Positions 16,751 to 26,316 of a DNA stretch of 64,000 nt are shown piece by piece (positions within the stretch are counted from its first letter, which is position 1; each line of letters begins with the position of its first letter). The stretch lies in contig JAAFJN010000002.1 in NCBI GenBank assembly GCA_013298845.1, forward strand, positions 73,949 through 137,948, in the 5' to 3' direction. The translations under genes were made by a program, and so were the position numbers. Below the pieces are notes generated by a model. It was given only the letters and a program-made list of their open reading frames with translations. It ran no database searches and was not told where the DNA came from. This DNA comes from Chitinophagales bacterium. GTDB lineage: Bacteria > Bacteroidota > Bacteroidia > Chitinophagales > Saprospiraceae.

Positions 16751-17460
16751 GGTTTTCGTTGTTTGAGGACGGCCATTGCCCGCAGGTATTGTTTGGCCAA
16801 CCGGGGGATATTTACCTTGCTGTTGGCGGCATCATCAGTCCACACAACGGGCAATTCGTACAGGCGCAGCCCTTTCCATTCGGCAATGGCCAGCAGTTCG
16901 GTGCTAAAAAACCAACCGTTACTCACGGCCCCGCCTTCACGCAAGGCGGGCACGTGGGTGCGTTGGAGCCATTTAAAACCACACATTCCGTCGGAAAAAC
17001 GCACGCCGAGGTAGGTTTGAACGATAAAATTAAACACGCGAGAGGTGATTTCGCGGGTAATTGTACGCCCAATAACTTTCGAACGGGCGTGCAAACGGGT
17101 ACCGTATACCACATCGTAACCTTCGGCAATGGCGCGGTGGGCTTCCAGAAAGTGGTTCAAATCGGTGGCCATATCCAGGTCCATGTAACCCACCATATCA
17201 GCGGCACTTTGCGCCCACGACGTTTTGAGGGCCAGCCCCACTCCTTTTTCGGGCACACGCACCAATTGCACCTCCGGCAATTCGCGGCCCAGTTCTTCGG
17301 CAATTCGGGGCGTGGCATCGGTACTGCCATTATCGGCAATTACAATGTTCCAATCCTGCCGGTTGGGGAAATGGCTACACAAAAATTGGTGTAAAAACCG
17401 TACCTGTTGATCCAGCGTTTCTTCTTCGTTGAGTACGGGAATGGTGATGTCAAAAGTCAT
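16747..17460 (-). CDS. Family 2 glycosyltransferase
   Basis: A 237-residue GT-A fold enzyme. The N-terminus MTFDITIPVLNEEETLDQQV is the GT2 nucleotide-binding strand, followed by IVIADNGSTDATP and the DxD-type metal site in MVGYMDLDMATD. The later GMCGFKWLQR and GWFFSTELLAIAEWKG resemble dolichyl- or undecaprenyl-phosphate hexose transferases. It lacks the C-terminal membrane segments found in some of those enzymes. The likely role is transfer of a sugar to a polyprenyl phosphate or glycolipid. It is the first gene of a coupled pair with the hydrolase; the small secreted protein lies nine bases upstream of its start. Confidence 0.88.
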   Translation of the reverse strand: MTFDITIPVLNEEETLDQQVRFLHQFLCSHFPNRQDWNIVIADNGSTDATPRIAEELGRELPEVQLVRVPEKGVGLALKTSWAQSAADMVGYMDLDMATDLNHFLEAHRAIAEGYDVVYGTRLHARSKVIGRTITREITSRVFNFIVQTYLGVRFSDGMCGFKWLQRTHVPALREGGAVSNGWFFSTELLAIAEWKGLRLYELPVVWTDDAANSKVNIPRLAKQYLRAMAVLKQRKP

Positions 17461-17469
17461 TAGCGATGT

Positions 17470-17850
17470 TTATTTTCCGGCCGCAGTGGGTGTGTACATT
17501 TTGTCAAAAGTAAAACTGATTCCTTTTTTTTCGAGTATTAAGGTGCGTTCGTCGGGCATTTGCCAGGAATACACCACGATAACGTTGCCCTCCGAATCGG
17601 TTAACAACAATTGCTCCCCTTCGGTTTTCCACAACGACCCCGTGGGCGAAAACGCGGCGGTGCACGAACTTTCCACCGTGCGATCGGGCTTAAAGTCGAT
17701 GGTACCGGCGCATCCCAATTGATAACGGGTATAATCGTCTAACTGGCCGGATTTGGTGGCACATTGCCACAAACCTTCGGGTGAAGTTTGGGCAAAAACG
17801 GACGAAAAAGCGGATAAATTGAGTAAAAAAACAACAAAAAATTTGGTCAC
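17470..17850 (-). CDS. Small secreted lipocalin-like protein
   Basis: A 126-residue exported protein. There is no ATG; TTG at 17859 or GTG at 17850 are the possible starts, and GTG gives a normal signal peptide (VTKFFVVFLLNLSAFSSVFA). The mature part has the pattern of Bacteroidota lipocalin-like proteins: EGLWQC near the start, FKPDRTVESSCTAAF, LWKTEGEQLLLTD, and TLILEKKG, a small beta-barrel with two to three Cys. It probably shares a transcript with the following glycosyltransferase and hydrolase. Function unknown. Confidence 0.65.
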   Translation of the reverse strand: MTKFFVVFLLNLSAFSSVFAQTSPEGLWQCATKSGQLDDYTRYQLGCAGTIDFKPDRTVESSCTAAFSPTGSLWKTEGEQLLLTDSEGNVIVVYSWQMPDERTLILEKKGISFTFDKMYTPTAAGK

Positions 17851-18105
17851 CGAAAGCAAAAGACTAGTAAAAACTTAGCCAGCGGTTTCGGATCAAAAAA
17901 GAAGGCAGATTTGGTCCAGACAAGCCGCTTTTCTGAGTTCGATGCGGAGCATCGGGCGAAGAAAACGGCGATGGCTGGGCTAAATCTGACCTTTTTTGGC
18001 CGAAATGGGAGCGGCAAAGTTTTTACAAAGATTAAATAGATTTGTCAAAGGTATAATTTTTTTCAGTTTCCCAAGAAAAAAACCGGAAATCGCGGACAAG
18101 TTAGT
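17851..18105. other. Divergent intergenic region with a small hairpin
   Basis: A 255-base region between the divergent secreted-protein and permease genes. It holds a small perfect hairpin, CGATGCGGAGCATCG (about 17940-17954), and an AT-rich segment before the permease. Nothing else was recognised. Confidence 0.35.
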
Positions 18106-19530
18106 ATGTTTGCCTTTGATATGAATAAACAACAAGGACAGTTAGTGCGCAGTTTGACGCTTCAGGCCGCCACTATTTTGGTCATCAGTTCCGTTATTGG
18201 TTCGGGCGTTTACAAAAAAGTGGCCCCCATGACCAATGAGTTATTATCGCCGAGTTTGGTGCTTTGGGCCTGGATTTTGGCGGGTATTATCAGCCTGTGT
18301 GGCGCCCTCAGTAACGCCGAAATTGCGGGTATGATGGCCGACTCCGGTGGAGAATACGTTTATTTTCGCAAAATTTACGGCCGTTTTATGGCTTTTTTGT
18401 GGGGTTGGAGCACGTTTGCGGTCATCAAAACGGCCGCCATTGCTTCCATTGCCTACGTTTTTTCGCAGTCCCTCAACAGCCTCGTACCACTCCCCCACCT
18501 CGCCCCCGACGTGGAAGCACTCACCATCGGGCCATTTAAGCCATTGGAGAATTTTGGGGTAAAAATGGTGACTATCCTGCTGATATTGGTGCTTACCTGG
18601 GTCAATACCCGGGGTTTGAAAGGCGCAGCGGCACTCAGTACCAATATTACCCGTTTGGTGGTGGTTGGTTTGGGTCTCATTGTGATCAGCGGTTTGTTTT
18701 TTGGCGGCGGAAGTTGGGCCAATTTTACCACCCACGCGCAGGGCTACACCGATCGCCCCATCACCGATTTTGTGTTTATCAAATCCATGTTTGCGGCGCT
18801 GTTATCGGCTTTTTGGGCTTACGAAGGCTGGAATACGCTCGGATTCATTGGCGGCGAAATAAAAGACCCCAAACGCAATTTGCCATTGGCGTTGTCGGGC
18901 GGGTTGTTTATCATTATTGGCACCTATATTTTGGTGAATTTCACGTACATGTACATTTTGCCCGCCGACCGTTTTGTGGAGATTTTTCAGGGTAAAAACG
19001 ATATTGCCGCCGTAGCGGTCGTGCGCACGTACGCGGGTGTGGCGGGCGCGAGCCTTTTGTCCATCATTATCCTGATTACCACGTTAGGTTGCACCAACAG
19101 CACCATTCTCATGCCGCCCCGGGTGTATTACGCCATGGCCAAAGACGGCTTGTTTTTTAAACAGGCGGCCGATATTCACCCCACGTACAACACGCCCAAT
19201 CCGGCGTTGTGGATACAAGGGGTATGGGCTTGTGTACTGGTATTGTCGGGAAGTTTTGATCAGTTAACCGATATGCTCATTTACGCGGCGTTTTTCTTTT
19301 ACGGAGCCACGGCTTTTGGGGTATTTGTGATGCGCCATAAGGCACCCGATGCCGAACGCCCGTATAAAGTATGGGGATACCCAATTATTCCCGCTATTTT
19401 TGTGTTGTTTTGTTTAGCGTTAATCATTATCACTTGGTTAAATTCCCCCCGGGAAGCGGCCATTGGTACTGTATTAATGCTTAGCGGCATACCTTTGTAC
19501 TTTTATTGGTCCAAAAATGCAAAACCTTAG
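18106..19530 (+). CDS. APC-family amino acid permease
   Basis: A 474-residue inner-membrane transporter of the APC superfamily (LAT/basic amino acid type) with about 12 hydrophobic segments. Family motifs: SSVIGSGVYKKVAP in TM1, GALSNAEIAGMMADSGGEY in TM2-3, and AFWAYEGWNTLGFIGGEIKDP in TM6. The ATG at 18106 overlaps a TATGTTTG box, so an alternative start at the ATG 18121 (MNKQQGQ) is possible. Its stop codon TAG is the first three bases of a sequence related to the MITE-like element at 40496. Substrate is not predictable. Confidence 0.92.
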   Translation: MFAFDMNKQQGQLVRSLTLQAATILVISSVIGSGVYKKVAPMTNELLSPSLVLWAWILAGIISLCGALSNAEIAGMMADSGGEYVYFRKIYGRFMAFLWGWSTFAVIKTAAIASIAYVFSQSLNSLVPLPHLAPDVEALTIGPFKPLENFGVKMVTILLILVLTWVNTRGLKGAAALSTNITRLVVVGLGLIVISGLFFGGGSWANFTTHAQGYTDRPITDFVFIKSMFAALLSAFWAYEGWNTLGFIGGEIKDPKRNLPLALSGGLFIIIGTYILVNFTYMYILPADRFVEIFQGKNDIAAVAVVRTYAGVAGASLLSIIILITTLGCTNSTILMPPRVYYAMAKDGLFFKQAADIHPTYNTPNPALWIQGVWACVLVLSGSFDQLTDMLIYAAFFFYGATAFGVFVMRHKAPDAERPYKVWGYPIIPAIFVLFCLALIIITWLNSPREAAIGTVLMLSGIPLYFYWSKNAKP

Positions 19531-19575
19531 TGCTGCGTCTGGCAAATAACGCATGAATGACAAGGCCCTACTTTC
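19528..19575. repeat. Diverged half-copy of the MITE-like element
   Basis: TAGTGCTGCGTCTGGCAAAT followed by AACGCATGAATGACAAGGCC aligns with the left end of the 40496-40657 element (TAGTGCCGCATCCGGTAAAT, then AACCAGTGAATAACAAGGCC). No matching right arm was found. Its first three bases are the permease stop codon. Confidence 0.6.
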
Positions 19576-19604
19576 TACTTTAATTTTTACATTTTTCTCT
19601 CATA

Positions 19605-20336
19605 ATGGCAACGATAAGGACATTGTTATTGGAGGATGAGCCACATTGGCAAATCGTACTCCGACGCATGATTGAGGCCCACCCCGAGTTAGAACTCACG
19701 GGAATTTTTGGTTCCCCGATGGAGGCCCTGCCGGCATTGACCACCGGTGAATATGATTTGGTGTTGTTGGACGTTGAATTTGCCGAAACCAACGGCATTG
19801 ACTTCATAAAAAGTATTAAAAATCCACCGCTTGTTGTATTCGTTACAACCCACGACCGTTTTGCGTTAAAAAGTTACGAAATTGACGCCGTAGATTTTTT
19901 GGTAAAACCCGTGGATATGAGCCGGTTTTTGCAAGCCATTGAAAAAGTAAAACGCAGATTGGAAAGTTCCGCCAAACCACCGGTTGATCTGATCGTAAGT
20001 GAAACCTCGGAGTTGGAATTCTTTTTTGTAAAAGAACAAAATGAATATTCTAAAGTCAAAATTGACGATATTCTTTTTGTCAGAAGTTTGGAAAACTACA
20101 TCCAAATTATCACAAAAGACACCACGCATACCACGTTGGCTTCTCTAAACTTTATCGAGAGCAAATTGGGGAACCGCTTTATGCGCACCCACCGTTCTTT
20201 TTTGGTTGGACTACGGCATATTGATTCGTTTACCAACGATATCATTATTATTCAGGGCCACGAACTACCCATTGGTGGCCAATACGTGGAACAATTCAAA
20301 TCAGAATTTGTACTCAGAAATGTATTAAAAAGGTGA
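19605..20336 (+). CDS. LytTR-family response regulator
   Basis: A 243-residue two-component regulator. The receiver domain (residues 1-120) has the acidic pair Glu10/Asp11 (LLEDEPHW), phosphoacceptor Asp56 (LVLLDVEFAETNGIDF) and Lys in FLVKPVD. The C-terminal LytTR DNA-binding domain (about 135-240) includes ILFVRSLENYIQIITKD, RSFLVGLRHIDSF and ELPIGGQY, typical of the family. The downstream histidine kinase starts with TGATG coupling, overlapping by one base, so the two form a cognate system. Target genes are unknown; the divergently arranged mqo lies after the kinase. Confidence 0.95.
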   Translation: MATIRTLLLEDEPHWQIVLRRMIEAHPELELTGIFGSPMEALPALTTGEYDLVLLDVEFAETNGIDFIKSIKNPPLVVFVTTHDRFALKSYEIDAVDFLVKPVDMSRFLQAIEKVKRRLESSAKPPVDLIVSETSELEFFFVKEQNEYSKVKIDDILFVRSLENYIQIITKDTTHTTLASLNFIESKLGNRFMRTHRSFLVGLRHIDSFTNDIIIIQGHELPIGGQYVEQFKSEFVLRNVLKR

Positions 20337-22201
20337 TGACTCGCTGCGCCGCCGCTTTTTTTATCCTCTTTATTTCGTTAGGTGTCCGTACCCACGCCCA
20401 ATCCATCGCAACTACCCGTATGTTGGAGGCCGAGTTACAACAATGCCGGGACACCACACGAATAATCCAGATATTGACCACCCTCGTGCAGGAATTTAAC
20501 GTATTTGACGCCGATAAGTGCTTTAAATACGGACAATTACTGTGGAGCATTGGCAATACCATCGGTAATAACCGGGCTAAAGCCGATGCCGCTTTTTACC
20601 TGAGCGGGTACTATCATTTTGACCTGAACGACAGCGGAGAAGCCCTGAATTGGGCTTTAAATGCCCTGGATTTGTACATCGCCAGCCGTGATTCAAACGG
20701 AATTATGCAAACAAATTACCGCTTGGCGCACATCAATTTTGACAATAAAGACCCTAAAATCGCCATTTCCTGCTTCGAGGAGTCTATTAAATGGGCCAAT
20801 GCCATTAATAACCATTCCATGATTGTAATGGCCTACGTGGGTATTGGCGATGCCTTAAAAGACCCTAAGGCGCAATTAGAACAATACGAAAATGCGCTCA
20901 AAGCGCTGGAAAAAATCCCCAACGACACCATCCGGGTCTCTCAGGTGTACATTACGCTCGCCGAATATTACTGGGAACAAAACGACAAAAAAAAGGCCGC
21001 CGAATATTACGAGCGGTTTTACACGCTGGTGTCTCCCATGGTTGGTAAAACCCGCGACGTTGAATTACTCGAAATGCTGGCGCGGGTATGTATGCAAACC
21101 AACCGCTACGACGAATGCGTTGAGGTCGCCAATATTATGTGCAGCATTGGGTTATCATCGGGGCAGAGTTCGTGGATTTTGGAAAAAGGCTACCGCTACC
21201 TGGCCGAAGCCCACCACCGAAATGGCAATGATTCGTTGGCGTTTCGGGTGATGCAAACGTACATTGACCTCAACGACAGCCTCAATCAATTAAAATTTAG
21301 TGATCGGGTACTCGATAAATTATCCAAAGCCCAGTCCGAATACGAGTACAAACGAAAAGAACAGGAAGTCGAACTGCTGCAAACCAAAACCAAATACGAA
21401 AATACCATCGCTTACGTGCTGTTGACCATGATTCTCCTGCTTTGCGGGGTGATTTATTATTTGTTTCGCATGCGCAAGCGCGAAAACCGTCAAAACCAAA
21501 AACTGGAGCAACTGAACCAAACCAAAGACAAACTGCTGTCCATTATTTCCCACGATGTCCGCAGCCCCATTCAGGCGCTTCAAAACATCATTCGGCTGTT
21601 CGAACAACATATTGCCACCAAAGAAGACGTGATGACCGTTACCCAACAGGTCAACGCCAGTGTACAATCCATGGCGCAGGGACTGGATAACCTCTTCTAC
21701 TGGGCGCAAAACCAACAACAAGAACTAAAAGCATACCCCGAACTGTTTAACCTCTCCGAATTGGTACAGGCCCAACTGGGCCAATACATGCCCACCTGGG
21801 ACAAAAAAGGAATTACGGTGCATAACCAAATGCCACCCTACCAGTTCATTTACGCCGACCTGCTTCATATCCGCCTGATTTTCAATAACATATTGGGCAA
21901 CGCCATTAAATTCACCCCCAAAAAGGGCAATATCAATATTGCTTTTGAAAAAGTAAGTGATAAAAATGGTATCCTCCGAATTGAAAATACCGGTGAACCT
22001 ATTCGCGAAGAAGACATTCACATGATTTTTGATCCGGCTATTCGATATTCCAGACCGGGCACCAATGGCGAACCCGGTTCGGGCCTGGGACTTTCGCTGA
22101 CCCGCGACCTGGTGGTGCTGAATAACGGCAACCTGTACATTCAAAAAAGTGAAGGAAAAGGAACGGTTGTGTCGGTACAAATTCGATTATCCAAGCAGTG
22201 A
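20336..22201 (+). CDS. TPR sensor histidine kinase, partner of the LytTR regulator
   Basis: A 621-residue sensor kinase. Signal peptide MTRCAAAFFILFISLGVRTHAQ, then a periplasmic array of TPR-like helical pairs to about 335, one transmembrane segment (YVLLTMILLLCGVIYYL, about 358-375), a short coiled coil, then HisKA with the H-box LLSIISHDVRSPIQ (His about 404) and an HATPase domain. The N-box is NILGNAIKFTPK; the G1 region reads RIENTGEPI, lacking the canonical DxGxG aspartate; G2 is GSGLGLSL. Pairing of a classical HisKA kinase with a LytTR regulator is common in Bacteroidota. The altered G1 box may lower ATP affinity. Confidence 0.92.
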   Translation: MTRCAAAFFILFISLGVRTHAQSIATTRMLEAELQQCRDTTRIIQILTTLVQEFNVFDADKCFKYGQLLWSIGNTIGNNRAKADAAFYLSGYYHFDLNDSGEALNWALNALDLYIASRDSNGIMQTNYRLAHINFDNKDPKIAISCFEESIKWANAINNHSMIVMAYVGIGDALKDPKAQLEQYENALKALEKIPNDTIRVSQVYITLAEYYWEQNDKKKAAEYYERFYTLVSPMVGKTRDVELLEMLARVCMQTNRYDECVEVANIMCSIGLSSGQSSWILEKGYRYLAEAHHRNGNDSLAFRVMQTYIDLNDSLNQLKFSDRVLDKLSKAQSEYEYKRKEQEVELLQTKTKYENTIAYVLLTMILLLCGVIYYLFRMRKRENRQNQKLEQLNQTKDKLLSIISHDVRSPIQALQNIIRLFEQHIATKEDVMTVTQQVNASVQSMAQGLDNLFYWAQNQQQELKAYPELFNLSELVQAQLGQYMPTWDKKGITVHNQMPPYQFIYADLLHIRLIFNNILGNAIKFTPKKGNINIAFEKVSDKNGILRIENTGEPIREEDIHMIFDPAIRYSRPGTNGEPGSGLGLSLTRDLVVLNNGNLYIQKSEGKGTVVSVQIRLSKQ

Positions 22202-22289
22202 ACACTTATTCATCCTTTATTTCATGGCGTTCATAAAGTATTTCACCCTGCTTGTCAATTCCGGCACCTTTTTATCAAAAAGTATATGC

Positions 22290-22297
22290 TATATTTG
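22290..22297 (+). promoter_or_regulatory. -7 promoter element of a possible small RNA
   Basis: TATATTTG exactly matches TAnnTTTG in the intergenic region after the kinase gene. No TTG at ideal spacing was found. Transcription would start near 22303 and run to the hairpin at 22374-22406. Confidence 0.45.
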
Positions 22298-22302
22298 TGG
22301 CA

Positions 22303-22406
22303 TCAAAAAATCTTGGTTCTCTATTTTTGAACTGAGTCACATTTAGAACACGGTAGGAAGATTGTTATACATGAAGCCGCTTGACGAAAGTTAAGCGGCT
22401 TTTTTT
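22303..22406 (+). ncRNA. Candidate small RNA between the kinase and mqo genes
   Basis: About 105 bases bounded by a TATATTTG promoter box and a strong intrinsic terminator. No ORF of use is present. It is located after a two-component system and convergent with mqo, so it could act on its own or read as an antisense/terminator RNA of mqo. No Rfam family was recognised. The evidence is only the promoter-terminator pair. Confidence 0.35.
22374..22406 (+). terminator. Intrinsic terminator
   Basis: Stem AAGCCGCTT / AAGCGGCTT with a loop of about ten bases (GACGAAAGTT region) followed by TTTTTTG. It would end a transcript on the plus strand; because the arms are flanked by A-rich sequence it may also act on mqo transcripts from the other strand. 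Confidence 0.7.
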
Positions 22407-22429
22407 GTTTTTGTAAAAACGTAGCGGCT

Positions 22430-23896
22430 TTACTTTTGCCCCCACAATGCCTTTTGGCGCACGGTGCGGGTAAACGCGCAACGATTGGCTTTGGTGATTA
22501 AGCCACCGTAACTCGGCACCATTTTTTTCAGGGTTGTTTCCCAGGCTTCGGTTTGTATTTCTTCGGCAAAACATTTTTTCAACACGTCAATCATCGCCGT
22601 CACGGCCGTAGAAGCACCCGGTGAAGCGCCCAGCAAAGCAGCAATACTGCCATCGGCGGCGCACACCAGTTCCGTTCCAAATTCCAGCACCCCAATTTCT
22701 TCGTCGTCTTTTTTAATGACCTGTACACGCTGACCGGCAATCTCCAAACGCCAGTCCTCCATTCGGGCATCGGGATAATAGGCCCGCAAAGCCTCCAGAC
22801 GGTCTTCAGGCGATTGCAATACCTGTTGGATGAGGTACTTGGTCAGTGACAAATTGTGCCAGCCTGCGGCCAACATGGGGAACATATTGGCCCATTCGAT
22901 GGAAGCCGGCAAATCCCAGTACGAGCCATTTTTGAGAAAACGAGTCGAAAAACCCGCGAATGGCCCAAACAACAATTCCTGCTTTCCGTCAATCATGCGG
23001 GTATCCAGGTGTGGTACCGACATGGGCGGCGCGCCCACCGATGCCTTGCCGTACACTTTGGCGTTGTGCTGCCGAATCACGTCGGGGTTGGTGCACACCA
23101 GCCACTGCCCACTGATGGGGAACCCGCCGTAACCTTCGGCTTCTTCGATATTGGACTTTTCCAACAAGGGTAAGGCACCACCACCGGCCCCGATAAAAAC
23201 GGTATCCGCCTGCAAATACATTAATTTACCGTTGGTTAAATGTTCGGTGGTGACGTACCAGCCACCGTCGCGCCGCTCGAGGTCGCGCACTTCCGTTTCA
23301 AGATGCAACGTCACGCCATTTTGCTGCACCAGCCAGTCCACCATAGCGCGGGCGAGGTTCCCAAAGTTCACGTCGGTACCAATGTCCATTCGGGTGGCGG
23401 CCACGGGTTCCGTGCGGTCGCGGCCTTGCATCACCAGCGGCATCCATTCCGAGAGAGTATCCACGTCTTCGGAGTAGGTCATATCTTCGAACAGCGGGTG
23501 AATACGGAGCGCCTCGTAGCGTTTTTTCAAAAAAGCCACGTTGGCTTCGCCCCACACAAAACTAATGTGCGGCACCTGGCGGATAAATTGCTCCGGGTGC
23601 CGCAGATCACCGGCGTCGAGCAGGTTAGCCCAAAATTCCTTGGACACCTCGAACGCCGAGGCAATTTTGAGGGCCTTGGAGACGTCAATATCGCCGTTTT
23701 CTTTTTGGGGCGTATAGTTTAACTCACAAAAAGCCGCGTGACCGGTACCGGCGTTGTTCATCGCGTCGGAACTTTCGGCGGCAACGGTACCGAGGCGCTC
23801 CAGCATGGTTATTTGAATGTCGGGTTGCAATTTTTTCAGCAATACCCCCAGCGTGGCGCTCATAATACCCGCGCCAACCAAAGTAACGTGTTTCAT
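22430..23896 (-). CDS. mqo: Malate:quinone oxidoreductase
   Basis: A 488-residue FAD-dependent, membrane-associated enzyme that oxidises malate to oxaloacetate and passes electrons to quinone. The N-terminal FAD motif is TLVGAGIMSATLGVLLKKL. Family-specific stretches include SSDAMNNAGTGHAAFCELNY, QFIRQVPHISFVWG, DTVFIGAGGGALPLLEKS and GASPGASTAVTAMIDVL. Length matches the bacterial enzyme. Another gene with a signal peptide ends 36 bases upstream of this start, so the two may be co-transcribed. Its presence suggests a TCA cycle using Mqo as well as, or instead of, malate dehydrogenase. Confidence 0.95.
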   Translation of the reverse strand: MKHVTLVGAGIMSATLGVLLKKLQPDIQITMLERLGTVAAESSDAMNNAGTGHAAFCELNYTPQKENGDIDVSKALKIASAFEVSKEFWANLLDAGDLRHPEQFIRQVPHISFVWGEANVAFLKKRYEALRIHPLFEDMTYSEDVDTLSEWMPLVMQGRDRTEPVAATRMDIGTDVNFGNLARAMVDWLVQQNGVTLHLETEVRDLERRDGGWYVTTEHLTNGKLMYLQADTVFIGAGGGALPLLEKSNIEEAEGYGGFPISGQWLVCTNPDVIRQHNAKVYGKASVGAPPMSVPHLDTRMIDGKQELLFGPFAGFSTRFLKNGSYWDLPASIEWANMFPMLAAGWHNLSLTKYLIQQVLQSPEDRLEALRAYYPDARMEDWRLEIAGQRVQVIKKDDEEIGVLEFGTELVCAADGSIAALLGASPGASTAVTAMIDVLKKCFAEEIQTEAWETTLKKMVPSYGGLITKANRCAFTRTVRQKALWGQK

Positions 23897-23932
23897 ACTA
23901 TTCGTGCAATTGATGCAATTTTAGACGTGCTT

Positions 23933-24766
23933 TTATTCCTGATCCAACCAAATCAGGTCAGTAATGGGGTGCAGTTCCCACGCCGATTGGGGGTGAAGCC
24001 CCTTTCGCCCGTGTTTTTGTCCCGCGTGGTGAATATCAAAAAACAACGATCCGCGCACTTTGACGGGCAGACCGCCTTTTTTAAAAATATACGTGCGTCC
24101 GCAACTTAAATCCCCTATTTTATCGGTGAGTGCCCGCCGGGCATCTTCCAGGTCCGACATGGTCCGGGTAGATACTTTAGATGGATCGGGCAAACCACTG
24201 ATTTCGGCCGAAAACAGGGCCGCTTCGCCGTCGTACACCTGTTTATCACAAAGCACGAGGTGAAAATCGTTATCCTCTTCGCGATACACCGCGTGGAGCC
24301 ATACTTTTTTTAAAATAATATTGCGCTGTTCCGCCGAGACGCGGGTGCTGTTTTCGGAGCGATCAATCGGGGTGCCGTATTTCATGCTGGAATCGGAGGG
24401 CAGCCACTCCAAAAAATCGGCGATGGAAGAAAACGACTTGGCGCGGCCCCCGCTGTGAGGAACGGTTTTGGCAAATTTGCGCACTTTCCCGGCAAAAAAC
24501 GGTGTGGTGCAGGCATTGCTGTTGTTTCGCCGGGTTTCTTCCTCCGCGTCGTTTTCATAATCCGTGAATTCTTCGTGCATTTCCACTTCAACGGTGCGGC
24601 CATCGGGCAGGCGCAGGATGTCGGTGGGTTCCGTTTGTTCGGTGAGGTCAGGAACGGTATCGGCGGGAGCGGAAATGGGAACCAAGGGGTAATTCCGGTG
24701 CGCGTAAGCGGGATTGGTACACCACCAGCCCGCCGCAATGAACAACATCAGGGATTTTACTTTCAT
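23933..24766 (-). CDS. Secreted protein of unknown function
   Basis: A 277-residue exported protein; signal peptide MKVKSLMLFIAAGWWCTNPAYA. After a low-complexity acidic stretch (EVEMHEEFTDYENDAEEET) comes a domain from about residue 120 with AVYREEDNDFHLVLCDK and KVRGSLFFDIHHAG, ending in SAWELHPITDLIWL. The final WELHPIT pattern is shared with a group of small bacterial proteins of unknown function that are sometimes described as nuclease-like, but I see no definite catalytic set. It precedes mqo in the same direction. Function not assigned. Confidence 0.7.
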   Translation of the reverse strand: MKVKSLMLFIAAGWWCTNPAYAHRNYPLVPISAPADTVPDLTEQTEPTDILRLPDGRTVEVEMHEEFTDYENDAEEETRRNNSNACTTPFFAGKVRKFAKTVPHSGGRAKSFSSIADFLEWLPSDSSMKYGTPIDRSENSTRVSAEQRNIILKKVWLHAVYREEDNDFHLVLCDKQVYDGEAALFSAEISGLPDPSKVSTRTMSDLEDARRALTDKIGDLSCGRTYIFKKGGLPVKVRGSLFFDIHHAGQKHGRKGLHPQSAWELHPITDLIWLDQE

Positions 24767-24796
24767 TGGATGTTTGATATTTAGAAAAACATTTAA

Positions 24797-24839
24797 AAAA
24801 CCCCTGACGCTTGAATTATGTCAACTCGCCAGGGGTTTA
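24797..24839 (-). terminator. Terminator downstream of asnS
   Basis: AAACCCCTG and CAGGGGTTT arms with an intervening region of about 24 bases. On the minus strand the hairpin is followed by a T-rich run (TTTTTTAAATG), so it ends the DUF2723-asnS transcript; the A/T-rich other flank makes it possibly bidirectional. Confidence 0.65.
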
Positions 24840-24868
24840 ATTTTTTTCAAAAAGCACTAAAAACTGCT

Positions 24869-26311
24869 CTAAAACTCGGCGCTACCGGGATAACGCGGGA
24901 AAGCAATCACGTCGCGGATATTGGTCATGCCGGTGACGAACAAAATAAGGCGTTCAAAACCAAGGCCAAAACCGGCGTGCGGGCAAGAACCAAAACGGCG
25001 GGTATCGAGGTACCACGACAATTCCGCTTCGGGGATGTGCATGGCCTGCATTTTTTGCAACAACACGTCGTACCGCTCTTCCCGCTGCGAACCACCCACA
25101 ATTTCACCGATGCCGGGGAACAAAATATCCATCGCGCTTACGGTTTCTTTTCCGGGTTCGGCACCTTCGTCGAGGCGCATGTAAAACGCCTTGATGGCCG
25201 CCGGGTAATTGGTGAGAATAACGGGTTTTTTAAAGTGTTTTTCCACCAAATACCGCTCGTGTTCGCTTTGTAAATCCACGCCCCAGCCTTCAATCGGGTA
25301 TTGGAATTTCCCTTTTTTGTTGGGGTTTGAATTTTTCAAAATATCAATGGCCTCGGTATAAGTGAGGCGTTCAAAGTTATTTTCGGTAACAAAACGCAGT
25401 TTTTCGGTAAGGCTCATTTCGCTGCGCTGGTCCTGTGGTTTGGACTTTTCTTCTTCCAACAGGCGCTCTTCGAGGATTTTGAGGTCATCGGCGCAATGTT
25501 CGAGGGCGTAGGTGATGACGTAACGAAGCATGTCCTCGGCGAGGTTCATGTTATCGTTGAGGTCGGCAAAAGCCACTTCCGGTTCAATCATCCAAAACTC
25601 CGCGAGGTGGCGGGTGGTGTTGGAATTTTCGGCGCGGAACGTGGGGCCAAACGTGTAAATATCGCCCAGGGCCGTGGCCGCCAATTCACCTTCCAATTGC
25701 CCGGAAACGGTGAGGTTGGTGGTTTTGCCAAAAAAGTCCTGCTTGTAGTCCACGTTTCCTTGCTCATCCAACGGCGGATTTTTGGGATCCAACGTGGTTA
25801 CGCGGAACATTTCACCCGCACCTTCGGCATCGCTGGCCGTGATAATGGGCGTGTGGATGTAGAAAAAACCGCGCTCATTAAAAAACTGATGAATGGCGAA
25901 GGCCAAAGCGTGGCGCACCCGGAAAACGGCCGCAAACGTGTTGGTGCGGAAGCGCAGGTGGGCGTGTTCGCGCAAGAATTCCAGCGACTGCTTTTTGGGC
26001 TGAAGCGGGTATTCTTCGAGGTTAACGTCGCCGTAAATGGTGATATTACTGGCGGCAATTTCCACGCGCTGGCCTTTGCCCTGGCTTTCGAGCAAAGTGC
26101 CCTGCACCCCAATGGCAGCACCGAATTTGATGCGTTTGATTAATTCGGGATCGGTATTTTCCGACACCACGATTTGAATATTATTGGCGGTAGAACCGTC
26201 ATTGAGTGCAATAAACTGGTTGTTGCGGAAGGCTTTTACCCAACCTTTTACCAAAACCTCGGTTCCCGTCGGCTCCGTGCGGAGCAATACTGATATTTTT
26301 GTACGCTGCAT
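24869..26311 (-). CDS. asnS: Asparaginyl-tRNA synthetase
   Basis: A 480-residue class IIb synthetase. The N-terminal OB-fold anticodon-binding domain ([20 protein letters not shown]) is followed by the catalytic domain, with motif 2 [21 protein letters not shown] (shown in part) and motif 3 [15 protein letters not shown]. The Asn-specific rather than Asp-specific type is indicated by the insert and the ending [17 protein letters not shown]. It begins five bases after the stop of the DUF2723 gene, so it belongs to the same operon. Confidence 0.95.
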   Translation of the reverse strand: MQRTKISVLLRTEPTGTEVLVKGWVKAFRNNQFIALNDGSTANNIQIVVSENTDPELIKRIKFGAAIGVQGTLLESQGKGQRVEIAASNITIYGDVNLEEYPLQPKKQSLEFLREHAHLRFRTNTFAAVFRVRHALAFAIHQFFNERGFFYIHTPIITASDAEGAGEMFRVTTLDPKNPPLDEQGNVDYKQDFFGKTTNLTVSGQLEGELAATALGDIYTFGPTFRAENSNTTRHLAEFWMIEPEVAFADLNDNMNLAEDMLRYVITYALEHCADDLKILEERLLEEEKSKPQDQRSEMSLTEKLRFVTENNFERLTYTEAIDILKNSNPNKKGKFQYPIEGWGVDLQSEHERYLVEKHFKKPVILTNYPAAIKAFYMRLDEGAEPGKETVSAMDILFPGIGEIVGGSQREERYDVLLQKMQAMHIPEAELSWYLDTRRFGSCPHAGFGLGFERLILFVTGMTNIRDVIAFPRYPGSAEF

Positions 26312-26316
26312 ATTTT

